Source: JBMNQH01 sp050944035 (GTDB lineage Bacteria; Bacillota; Clostridia; Oscillospirales; Oscillospiraceae). Taken from it: a stretch of DNA of 64,000 nt. Made by a program: the position numbers and the translations under genes. Below are positions 51,825 through 59,484 of this stretch, piece after piece (position 1 is the stretch's first letter; each line of letters starts with the position of its first letter). The stretch spans positions 66,168 through 130,167 of the forward strand of contig JBMNQH010000006.1 in assembly GCA_050944035.1 (NCBI GenBank), written 5' to 3'. The notes under the pieces were generated by a model. The model was given only the letters and a program-made list of their open reading frames with translations. It ran no database searches and was not told where the DNA came from.

Positions 51825-52899
51825 GGGGAGAACCTCCTTCCTCTACAACAGTCTTTTTGGGTTCACTTCGTTTAAATTTTCCGGTAATACTCTGGATAAA
51901 ACGCTTGAATGTGGGATTGTTGGTGGCCAGCATGACAAGAATCAGAACGATCGCATAGATCAGCATACGATAGTCGTTGAAGCTGCGGAGCAATTCCGGC
52001 AAGACGGTCAGGATTGCAGCGGCAATGATGGAGCCACGGATGTTGCCCATTCCACCCAATACAACGAATACAAGAACCAGGATCGAGGTGTTAAAATCAA
52101 ACTTTTTTGGAACGATTGTGGAATAGTTCATGGCATAGATAGCGCCGGCCATACCGGCCAATGCAGCAGAAGTAACAAATGCCATGAGTTTATATTTTGT
52201 GATATTAATGCCCACAGATTCCGCAGCAATACGGTTGTCACGAATTGCCATGATGGCACGTCCTGAACGGCTGTGGATCAAATTCAACGTAACAGCCAAA
52301 GCCACCAGAATCAGAATGAAACCGGACAGAAAAGTAGACAGTTTGGTGATACCAACTGCGCCCATAGGACCGTTGATGATAACGGTACCAGCCTGCATCT
52401 GCATGGCAGCCGCGGACTTCATGCTCAGATGCAGTCCATTGACATCAACACCAACGTAGAGATTGTTCAAAATATTTTTGATAATTTCACCAAACGCCAG
52501 CGTAACGATGGCCAGATAGTCACCGCGGAGACGCAGGACGGGAATACCGATCAAAATACCGGCGATAGCAGCAAAGATACCGGCGATAACGACAGCCAGA
52601 ATCAGACGAATCGGACCGCTTGCAACGCTGCTTTGCAAACTCATTGCTGCAACGACACCGGTAAAGGCACCAACGCTCATAAAACCAGCGTGACCCAAGC
52701 TCAGTTCGCCCAAAATACCAACCGTCAGATTGAGGGAAACCGCCATAACGATATAAACACAGATGGGAACCAACTGGCCCTGAAGGGAACTGGTAACCAT
52801 ACCCCGTGAGACCATCACCTGTAGAGCCACAAAAAGAACGATGACAATACCGTAAGTAATGAAGTTGCTCCGGGTGGATTTGTTTAATGTTTTCTTCAT
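51817..52899 (-). CDS. livM: Branched-chain amino acid-type ABC transporter permease LivM
   Basis: 360 residues with about nine membrane helices, first ITYGIVIVLFVALQVM. NLTVGILGELSLGHAGFMSVGA is the conserved LivM block, GIPVLRLRGDYLAIVTLAFGE the coupling-helix region, and GRAIMAIRDNRIAAESVGIN a further signature. GAGGTGG sets ATG 52899; an upstream ATG would overlap livH. The charged C-terminus extends into the cytosol. Confidence 0.92.
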   Translation of the reverse strand: MKKTLNKSTRSNFITYGIVIVLFVALQVMVSRGMVTSSLQGQLVPICVYIVMAVSLNLTVGILGELSLGHAGFMSVGAFTGVVAAMSLQSSVASGPIRLILAVVIAGIFAAIAGILIGIPVLRLRGDYLAIVTLAFGEIIKNILNNLYVGVDVNGLHLSMKSAAAMQMQAGTVIINGPMGAVGITKLSTFLSGFILILVALAVTLNLIHSRSGRAIMAIRDNRIAAESVGINITKYKLMAFVTSAALAGMAGAIYAMNYSTIVPKKFDFNTSILVLVFVVLGGMGNIRGSIIAAAILTVLPELLRSFNDYRMLIYAIVLILVMLATNNPTFKRFIQSITGKFKRSEPKKTVVEEGGSPHE

Positions 52900-52909
52900 A
52901 AGACCCACC

Positions 52910-53791
52910 TCAGACTTTCTCACTGATCTTTTTACCCAGCAGACCAGCGGGTTTGATCAGAAGGACAACAATCAGAACAGCAAAGACAATGGCATCAGAA
53001 AGCTGCGTGGAGATATAGGCTTTGCTGAAAATTTCAATGATACCGAGTAAAATACCACCCAACATAGCGCCGGGAATGGAACCAATGCCGCCAAAAACTG
53101 CTGCGGTAAATGCCTTAATGCCAGGCATGGAACCAGTCGTCGGCATCAATGTTGGATATGCCGAACAGAGAAGAACACCGGCAATGGCAGCCAGACCGCT
53201 GCCAATGGCAAAGGTGACGGAAATCGTTGTATTGACGTCAATACCCATCAGTTGTGCCGCGCCCTTATCCTCGGAAACGGCGCGCATTGCCTTACCCATT
53301 TTGGTTTTTTCGGTGAAGAGCGTCAATGCAATCATGATGACGATACAGGCCAATACTGTGACGATGGACACAGAGCTGATAATCAAACGACCCTCAAACA
53401 AGGAAAGCGAGGGAAGGTTGACAACCGATGTGAATACTTTGGGATCGGATTTCCAGATTAACAGTGCCATATTCTGGAGAAAGTAACTGACGCCGATTGC
53501 CGTGATCAAAACGGCGAGAGAAGGTGCCTCACGAAGGGGTTTGTATGCCAGGCGTTCGATGACAATACCAAGCACCGTGCAGAGGACTACGGCCAACAAA
53601 ACTCCGACAATTGGCGGCAGACTCAAATAACTCATAGAACAAAAACAAACATATGCGCCAACCATAATGACATCGCCATGTGCAAAGTTCAGCATTTTTG
53701 CGATACCGTAAACCATGGTATAGCCTAGTGCAATGATAGCATAAACACTCCCCAGACTGATTCCGTTGATCAGGTTGGAAAGAAAGCTCAT
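52910..53791 (-). CDS. livH: Branched-chain amino acid-type ABC transporter permease LivH
   Basis: 293 residues with about eight helices. NGISLGSVYAIIALGYTMVYG and LNFAHGDVIMVGAY open the protein; GKAMRAVSEDKGAAQLMGID is the coupling-helix motif and AFTAAVFGGIGSIPGAMLGG follows. GGGAGG sets ATG 53791. A terminator-like hairpin separates it from livK. Confidence 0.92.
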   Translation of the reverse strand: MSFLSNLINGISLGSVYAIIALGYTMVYGIAKMLNFAHGDVIMVGAYVCFCSMSYLSLPPIVGVLLAVVLCTVLGIVIERLAYKPLREAPSLAVLITAIGVSYFLQNMALLIWKSDPKVFTSVVNLPSLSLFEGRLIISSVSIVTVLACIVIMIALTLFTEKTKMGKAMRAVSEDKGAAQLMGIDVNTTISVTFAIGSGLAAIAGVLLCSAYPTLMPTTGSMPGIKAFTAAVFGGIGSIPGAMLGGILLGIIEIFSKAYISTQLSDAIVFAVLIVVLLIKPAGLLGKKISEKV

Positions 53792-53856
53792 ACTGCACAC
53801 CTCCCTGTGTTAAATTTCAGCCTTTTTCTCTATTTTTCTTGAATAGAAAGAAATGA

Positions 53857-53889
53857 AAAGAGGGTTGCCGAAATACGGCAACCCTCTTT
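53857..53889 (-). terminator. Internal terminator between livK and livH
   Basis: AAAGAGGGTTGCCG pairs with its complement around five bases; on the minus strand a T-rich tail follows. It would let livK be made in excess over the membrane and ATPase subunits. Confidence 0.75.
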
Positions 53890-53921
53890 GGTGCATATTG
53901 GGATTAGAGGGTGGTCAAATT

Positions 53922-55157
53922 TTACATACCAGCATAAGCGCCGTCTTTGATGACCATGCCCTTAGGAGCCTTGGAAATCTCACCGGTCTCAGACCAGGTC
54001 ATGCTTTCACCGGCACCGGTCAAACCGTCAAAGGAAAAGTCGTCAGAAGTAAATACTTCAACCAGCTTGTCACACATGGTGGAAGCATCCATATCTGCGG
54101 TAATACCAGCCTCTGTGCAAGCCTGATAGATGGCATAGACACAGTCGTAAGCATCCGCTGCGAACTGGTTGGGAACGCCTTTGTATTGCTCTTCGTACTT
54201 TGCAACAAAGCTCTTTGTGAGTTCATCATCCGCATCAGCGGTGAAGGGGGTCAGCAGCATAACGCCTTCTGCCAGAGAGGTGTCGAAACCTTCTAAGGTC
54301 AGAATGCCGTCCATACCGTCAACGCCAAAGAATTTGACATCGTAATTCATGCTCTTAGCCTGGGTTAAAATCAGAGAAGCCGGAGTGTAATAGATGGGCA
54401 GGAAGATAAGGTCTGCACCAGCCTTTTTTGCCTCGTTCAACTGAACAGAGAAATCGTTTGCGGTATCATCGGTAAAGGTAGTGGTACTTACGATATTGAG
54501 ACCAAGTTCTTCGGCTTCGGATGCAAATTTGGTATAAATACCGGTGGAATATGCATCGGAGTTGTTGTAGATAATCGCGATCTTTTCGCCAATTTTCTGC
54601 TCGCTGATGTACTTAGCAGAAGCAGTACCTTGGTTGGGGTCGGTAAAGCACATCTGGAATACATTATCTTTGCGGGGGATGGTGATATTGCCGTCCTTAT
54701 CTGCCTGACCGCCGATAACATCGGTAGAAGAAGCGGAAGGAGTCAATGTGAAAATGTGATCTGCGTTGCTTTCAGCAGAAACTGCAACGCAAGGGCTGGT
54801 GGTAACGGTGCCAACCAGAATCTGCATACCCCAGTCTTTCAGGGTGTTGTAAGCGTTAACAGACTTTTCAGCATCATGCTCGTCATCTTCGAATTTCAGC
54901 TCAAACTGCAGGCCGCCTTTTGCGTTGATCTCGTCAACAGCAATTTGCGCACCGTTTTTCGCAGCAGTACCATAGATTGCAGCACCGCCGGTCAAAGGAC
55001 CGATGCCTCCCAATTTAATTGCAGCGCCATCAGATGTGTCAGACTTGCTGTCAGAGCTACTGGTTTTCTTGGAATCATCGCTGGATCCGCAAGCGACCAA
55101 AGACAAAACCATAGCAACTGCCAGAAGTAGTGTAAACAACTTCTTTGCGTGTTTCAT
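53922..55157 (-). CDS. livK: ABC transporter substrate-binding lipoprotein, LivK type
   Basis: 411 residues. Lipoprotein signal KKLFTLLLAVAMVLSLVACGSS with lipobox LVAC, then a Ser/Asp/Lys linker. The periplasmic-binding type 1 fold starts at IKLGGIGPLTGGAAIYG; AAKNGAQIAVDEIN and FTLTPSAS contribute to the ligand cleft. The ligand cannot be read from sequence; the surrounding glyoxylate/glycerate genes make a non-leucine substrate plausible. GGAGG precedes ATG 55157. Good codon use and an internal terminator after it suggest high expression. Confidence 0.9.
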   Translation of the reverse strand: MKHAKKLFTLLLAVAMVLSLVACGSSDDSKKTSSSDSKSDTSDGAAIKLGGIGPLTGGAAIYGTAAKNGAQIAVDEINAKGGLQFELKFEDDEHDAEKSVNAYNTLKDWGMQILVGTVTTSPCVAVSAESNADHIFTLTPSASSTDVIGGQADKDGNITIPRKDNVFQMCFTDPNQGTASAKYISEQKIGEKIAIIYNNSDAYSTGIYTKFASEAEELGLNIVSTTTFTDDTANDFSVQLNEAKKAGADLIFLPIYYTPASLILTQAKSMNYDVKFFGVDGMDGILTLEGFDTSLAEGVMLLTPFTADADDELTKSFVAKYEEQYKGVPNQFAADAYDCVYAIYQACTEAGITADMDASTMCDKLVEVFTSDDFSFDGLTGAGESMTWSETGEISKAPKGMVIKDGAYAGM

Positions 55158-55253
55158 ACCTGTTTTTTCCTCCAATATAAAATATCTGTTATAAATGGAG
55201 CAGTTTCATTGTCACATAGCGATATCATTGCCACCACTTATATTTACAAATAC

Positions 55254-55281
55254 TTTATCACAGTGCGGTGGTATAAGTCAA
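55254..55281 (-). promoter_or_regulatory. Putative livK promoter, in the 55158-55496 gap
   Basis: Minus strand TTGACT, 16 bases, GATAAA. The -10 region contains TTATCACAG (plus strand), also found at the garR inverted repeat. The remainder of the 339-base gap holds the gcl terminator and no gene. Confidence 0.35.
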
Positions 55282-55397
55282 GCATCAGCGGACAGCATTT
55301 TGTGTGGAATATGGTAAAAACAGGATTTTTTATAAGGAAATATTTTGGCTTTGTATCAAATAAAAACAAATTGTCTATACTGGAATAGAAAGAAAAA

Positions 55398-55421
55398 GAC
55401 GGTCACCCGAAGGTGACCGTC
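55398..55421 (-). terminator. Terminator of the carboligase gene
   Basis: GACGGTCACC pairs with GGTGACCGTC around CGAA, with TTTTTC following on the minus strand. A second small stem CCGGAT/ATCCGG lies at 55430-55445. Confidence 0.8.
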
Positions 55422-55496
55422 TCATTCGCCCGGATTTTCATCCGGAAAACTCATTCTAATTACTTAGAACAAGAGATAATCAGACGTTAAGTATGA

Positions 55497-57191
55497 TTAG
55501 ATGTTGACAACGGGCTTGGTGGGGATGTTGTCGATAGCGCCGCCCATGTCGCAGAGCTGAGTCTTCAGGCAGATAGCGTCGATGATGTAGGGACGACCGG
55601 AAGCCTTGGTGGAAGCCTTAGCATGGACAATAGCCTTTGCCAGTTCGTCGGGAGTGAATACGCGTTCTGCTACGCAGCCGTATGCTTCGCCGAGCTTGAC
55701 ATAATCAATGGTGCCGTCCTGGTTGTAGGGCATATCAACAGCATATTCGAAGCCATAACCGAGCTGGTTCTCACGAATCAGGCCGAGGTATGCGTTGTTC
55801 AGAACAACAACGATGATGGGCTTCTTGTAAGCAGTTGCAACAGCGATTTCTTCGCCGAGGAAGGTCAGACCGAAGTCGCCAACGACGGTGACGGAATCGT
55901 ACTCAGGCATAGCAACCTTTACGCCGAAAGCAGCAGGTACTTCGTAACCGAGGGTACCAGCACCAGCGGAGGGCAGATACTTGCGGGTCTTGCAGATCTT
56001 CTGCAGCTGGCCGCCCCAGATCTGGGTAATGCCGCAGCCTGCGGTGAAGTAGGTGTCAGGACCGAAGCCTTCGTTAACTTCCTGGAATACGCGATGGGGC
56101 ATCATGGGGCTGCAATCGAAATCGGTCTTGCGATCCAGCTGTGCATGGATTGCGGGCAGATCCTTTGCGCGATCGGAAACGGGCTTCATGCCTTCTTCGT
56201 CAACAACCTTCAGCAGAGCGTCTACTGCGAGACCTGCGTCGGAGAGGATGGAGAGGTCAGCGTCGAATACGAGGCCGATCTGCTGCTCGCAAATGTTGAT
56301 GTGGATGAACTTACGGTCGCCGCGGTAAACTGCGAGGTTACCAGTGTGACGATCGGAGAAACGGTTACCAATAGCCAGAACGACGTCGGAGTCGAGGAAG
56401 ACCTTGTTACCTGCGGGCTGACCGCACTGGATGCCAGCGTGGCCTGCGAACAGAGGATGATCTTCAGGCATAGCGCCCTTAGCAGCATAGGTGGTGATTA
56501 CGGGAATCTGCAGCTTTTCAGCCAGCTCGATGACCTTGTCTTCGCACTCGCCGATGACGCAGCCGCCGCCCATGATGATAACAGGAGCCTTAGCTTCGTT
56601 CAGCATCTTAGCAGCTTCCTTGATCTTGTCCATGCAAGGAGCAACTACGGGGATTTCTCTGGGAATGTAAGAATCGATATCGAAATCAAACTCTGCATTC
56701 TGAACGTTCAGGGGGAAGTCGATAACGACGGGGCCGGGACGGCCTTCACGCATGAGGTAGAAAGCTTCGTTCAGCATGTCGGGCAGATCTTCGGGCTTCA
56801 TAGGACGGAAAACCTTCTTAGCGACGGTCTTTGCCATGTCGGGGGTATCAACGCACTGGAAGGGTTCCTGATCCAGCTGGTTGGTGTTAGCCTGGCCGAG
56901 AACGCAGAATACAGGCATGGAATCGATGAATGCGGTGTACAGGCCGGTGAGGAAGTTGGTGGAAGCAGGGCCCTGAGAAGCGATAGCCATTGCGATTTCG
57001 TGCTTTGCGCGGAAATAACCGTCAGCAGCATGTACGCAAGCTTCTTCATGGCGCATGGTGTAGTGCTCCATCTGGATTTCGCCCATGTACTTGTAAACGG
57101 GGTTGATACCAGCACCGGGGATACCGAAAGAAGCGACGATGCCTTCCTTGGTAGCAATCTTAACGAGAGCTTCAGCAGCAGTCATTTTCAT
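55497..57191 (-). CDS. gcl: Glyoxylate carboligase-like ThDP enzyme (tartronate-semialdehyde synthase)
   Basis: 564 residues in three ThDP-enzyme domains. FGIPGAGINPVYKYM, AFYLMREGRPGPVVIDFPLNV, IGNRFSDRHTGNL, the ThDP/metal motif GDFGLTFLGEEIAVA and NNAYLGLIRENQLGYGF follow E. coli Gcl closely, so condensation of two glyoxylate to tartronate semialdehyde and CO2 is the best call. Odd point: RHEEACVHAADGY puts Glu49 where E. coli Gcl has Val51; acetolactate synthases also have Glu there. Restricted codon use and a near-perfect ribosome site (AGGAGG) point to high expression. An acetolactate-synthase-like activity is the alternative. Confidence 0.82.
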   Translation of the reverse strand: MKMTAAEALVKIATKEGIVASFGIPGAGINPVYKYMGEIQMEHYTMRHEEACVHAADGYFRAKHEIAMAIASQGPASTNFLTGLYTAFIDSMPVFCVLGQANTNQLDQEPFQCVDTPDMAKTVAKKVFRPMKPEDLPDMLNEAFYLMREGRPGPVVIDFPLNVQNAEFDFDIDSYIPREIPVVAPCMDKIKEAAKMLNEAKAPVIIMGGGCVIGECEDKVIELAEKLQIPVITTYAAKGAMPEDHPLFAGHAGIQCGQPAGNKVFLDSDVVLAIGNRFSDRHTGNLAVYRGDRKFIHINICEQQIGLVFDADLSILSDAGLAVDALLKVVDEEGMKPVSDRAKDLPAIHAQLDRKTDFDCSPMMPHRVFQEVNEGFGPDTYFTAGCGITQIWGGQLQKICKTRKYLPSAGAGTLGYEVPAAFGVKVAMPEYDSVTVVGDFGLTFLGEEIAVATAYKKPIIVVVLNNAYLGLIRENQLGYGFEYAVDMPYNQDGTIDYVKLGEAYGCVAERVFTPDELAKAIVHAKASTKASGRPYIIDAICLKTQLCDMGGAIDNIPTKPVVNI

Positions 57192-57290
57192 TGAAGTGAC
57201 CTCCTAATTTAATTAAATAGGTTATGTTTCCTCGAGAAAAACTAGTTTCTGCACAAGGCATAAAACTAGCCTTTGATACTCGGTGAATTC

Positions 57291-57319
57291 ATTCTAACAC
57301 AGCTTAAGAGGGTTGTCAA
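57291..57319 (-). promoter_or_regulatory. Promoter of the carboligase gene, in the 57192-57553 gap
   Basis: Minus strand TTGACA, 17 bases, TAGAAT. The 90-base leader holds CTAGTTT/AAACTAG repeats (about 57240-57272) and the 12-base palindrome ATTTAATTAAAT just before the ribosome site; either could be regulatory. Confidence 0.7.
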
Positions 57320-57450
57320 TTATCAAAAGAAATTTATAGCTTTGTGCGATGTTATTCGTCATTGTGCTAAAAAATAAGCAAATGATTTCACAAAATCGGC
57401 AAAATCAGTGGAAAAATGCGTCAAACTCCGAATAAAATTTGACATATGCT

Positions 57451-57506
57451 AAAAATCCGACGTAGATTTTTTATGGATTTTACCCATAAAAATCCGTCGG
57501 ATTTTT
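57451..57506 (-). terminator. Terminator of the DMT transporter gene
   Basis: AAAAATCCGACG pairs with CGTCGGATTTTT, enclosing a second small stem ATGG/CCAT; T-run on both strands. Confidence 0.7.
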
Positions 57507-57553
57507 CGTTGATAAATCATAATTACATAGTAGGATTTTCGTAAAAAATGCTG

Positions 57554-58462
57554 TTATTTTTTGAGAGCTGTTCGTTTTTCAGGAAGTTGCGCGATGATGA
57601 TTGCCGCAAACATCAATACACAACCGATCCATTCACTGGCGGAAGGCAGTTGCTGCAAGATCAAAATACCTGCCAGTACAGCAAAAACAGATTCAAAACT
57701 CATCAACATGGAGGCAATGGTTGGGTCGGTATACTTTTGTCCGATGATCTGTAATGTATACGCAACGCCGCAGGACATCACGCCGGCATAGAGGATCGGA
57801 GCCCATGCTGCCAGAATGTCGGAGAGAACCGGCGTTTCAAACAGAAGCATACAGATACCGGAGAGTATGCCGGCTACCCAGAACTGGATGCAGGAAAGAC
57901 GGACGCAGTCTACCTTGGGAGAAAAATAGTCGATGATTAAAATATGGATGGCATAACAGAATGCGCAGAGCAGGACATAGAGATCGCCCCGACTGACACT
58001 GTTGTCAGTGACGCAGAGGAGATAGAGACCGGTCAGTGCCAATGCAACACAGCCCCAGATGAGGGGACGCACACGTTTTTTCAGGAATAAACCCATAATG
58101 GGAACAAGCAGAATATAAAAAGCGGTAATAAATCCGGCTTTTCCGGAGGAGGTTCCTTCATTGATTCCAATCTGTTGCAGGCAGGAGGCGACAGAAAAAA
58201 TAATACCGCAGCAAATGCCACCGATGCGCAGCGCGCGCCGTTCTTCCGGTGTGGCTTTGTGATAGGTACCGTCTTTCTTACGCATCGCATCGACCAAAAC
58301 AATGACGGGAAGAAGAACAAGTCCGCCGATGATAGAACGAACTGCATTAAACGTAAACGGACCAATGTAATTCATGCCAACGCTTTGCGCAACAAATGCA
58401 GAGCCCCAGATGAAGGCGGTGATCAATAAAAGAATATTACCATATAATTTTTTTGATTTCAT
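57554..58462 (-). CDS. DMT superfamily (EamA) transporter
   Basis: 302 residues with ten helices in two EamA repeats: LLLITAFIWGSAFVAQSVGM begins the first, LLCAFCYAIHILIIDYFSP the second. FTFNAVRSIIGGLVLLP and MSFESVFAVLAGIL are the usual conserved stretches. Substrate unknown; family members export amino acids or other metabolites. It lies after the carboligase gene with its own terminator, so a link to the glyoxylate module is only positional. Confidence 0.88.
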   Translation of the reverse strand: MKSKKLYGNILLLITAFIWGSAFVAQSVGMNYIGPFTFNAVRSIIGGLVLLPVIVLVDAMRKKDGTYHKATPEERRALRIGGICCGIIFSVASCLQQIGINEGTSSGKAGFITAFYILLVPIMGLFLKKRVRPLIWGCVALALTGLYLLCVTDNSVSRGDLYVLLCAFCYAIHILIIDYFSPKVDCVRLSCIQFWVAGILSGICMLLFETPVLSDILAAWAPILYAGVMSCGVAYTLQIIGQKYTDPTIASMLMSFESVFAVLAGILILQQLPSASEWIGCVLMFAAIIIAQLPEKRTALKK

Positions 58463-58614
58463 CGTACAACCTCCGAAAAGATTTTTCTTTGGAAAAGGAG
58501 ACCATTCGCAAAAACGACTTGACTTCCTGTAAAATAAGAGTAATATTTTTACGCACTACAGCATCAAATAAAGGTCTATTTAATGGATGGCATACGCCAG
58601 AAAAGGAGATACTA

Positions 58615-59232
58615 TTGGCAAGGCATCATAAATCTTCAAAATTCAAACGGGCCGCGCGACGCGTTCGGCTGTTTCTATTGTTTAGCCTTCTGGTGGTGGG
58701 ACTGTGCTATGCAGCATACCGATATATCCCACAGCATCAGGAAATTCTATTGATTCCGGGCGTATTTCTGGTGATTGTCATCGGGGTTTCCCTCCAGACA
58801 TTGTTGAGTGAAAAGCGGAAGAAACGACGCCGGATTTTGCAAACTCGAACCATGCGTGACCTGATGGAACGATACAATCCCTATGAATTCGAACATTTTA
58901 TCGCAGATCTGTTTGAATTGTATGGTTTCCATACACGAGTGACCCGAGCAACCAACGATGGGGGAATCGACATCGAGATGAGAAAAGACGAGGAGACCTA
59001 TGTAGTCGAGGTGAAGCAATACAGCGAAAACAATAAGATTGGACGAGATAAGATTCAGAAGCTTGACAGTGCAGCACGGCATGCACAGGCTGACCACGCC
59101 ATCTTCGTCACAACGAGTTCTTTTACTATTCCCGCGATGGAGTATGCGGACGAGCTTGAAATCGATTTGATTGACGGCAAGGAACTGTTTGAGATGATCA
59201 ACCGTGCAAAATCCATTCTTTCTAGAAAATAA
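58615..59232 (+). CDS. Membrane-anchored Mrr-type restriction endonuclease domain protein
   Basis: 205 residues from TTG 58615, set by AAAGGAG. A basic N-terminus, two helices (LFLLFSLLVVGLCYAAY and ILLIPGVFLVIVIGVSLQTLL), a basic linker (EKRKKRRRIL), then the Mrr_cat fold: YEFEHFIADLFELYGFHTRV, catalytic NDGGIDIEM, YVVEVKQY and AIFVTTSSFTIPAMEYA. Same architecture class as the protein at 37433-37924 but with two helices and normal base composition. It ends next to a tRNA-Lys integration site. Confidence 0.85.
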   Translation: MARHHKSSKFKRAARRVRLFLLFSLLVVGLCYAAYRYIPQHQEILLIPGVFLVIVIGVSLQTLLSEKRKKRRRILQTRTMRDLMERYNPYEFEHFIADLFELYGFHTRVTRATNDGGIDIEMRKDEETYVVEVKQYSENNKIGRDKIQKLDSAARHAQADHAIFVTTSSFTIPAMEYADELEIDLIDGKELFEMINRAKSILSRK

Positions 59233-59272
59233 AACAGCGATTGTCCCTATGTATATAATAAGGTATTGATTT

Positions 59273-59303
59273 CCCGGAAACAGCATGCTGTTTCCGGGTT
59301 TTT
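59273..59303 (+). terminator. Terminator after the Mrr-like gene
   Basis: A perfect 26-base palindrome with arms CCCGGAAACAG and CTGTTTCCGGG, followed by TTTTT. Confidence 0.85.
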
Positions 59304-59383
59304 CACAGTCTGTAATGAAAAAACAGAACCGAAGCCCGAGCGAGTTCGATTCAAAAAAGAAAAACGGAATTTTGTAATAAAAA

Positions 59384-59420
59384 AACGTCGTCGCGAACAC
59401 AAAAAGTCCGCGACGACGTT
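59384..59420 (-). terminator. Terminator of the tRNA-Lys gene
   Basis: AACGTCGTCGCG pairs with CGCGACGACGTT; on the minus strand TTTTTTTATT follows. It directly abuts the tRNA 3' fragment, as expected for the original tRNA terminator. Confidence 0.8.
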
Positions 59421-59466
59421 GGTGACCCAGCGGAGATTCGAACTCCGGACACCCTGCTTAAAAGGC
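59420..59466 (-). repeat. Attachment site: 3' half of tRNA-Lys (TTT)
   Basis: The minus strand reads anticodon loop CTTTTAA, variable loop, T-arm CCGGAGTTCGAATCTCCG, acceptor strand and CCA. The acceptor 5' strand and D-arm are absent; unrelated sequence and then the integrase gene follow. This is the displaced 3' end left when an element integrates in a tRNA gene. The intact copy should be at the far end, beyond the window. Exact crossover limits cannot be set from one end. Confidence 0.8.
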
Positions 59467-59484
59467 AAGAAAATTCTTTGTTTT

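Noticed and set aside
55623..57194. 523-codon open frame on the plus strand opposite the carboligase gene
   Set aside because: It is the shadow of a gene with strongly biased codons; composition is odd, there is no domain, and the opposite strand has a clear ThDP enzyme.
59467..59484. Complete tRNA-Lys at the integrase end
   Set aside because: D-arm and acceptor 5' strand are absent; chance pairing of CTTGC with the anticodon stem only imitates a longer tRNA.
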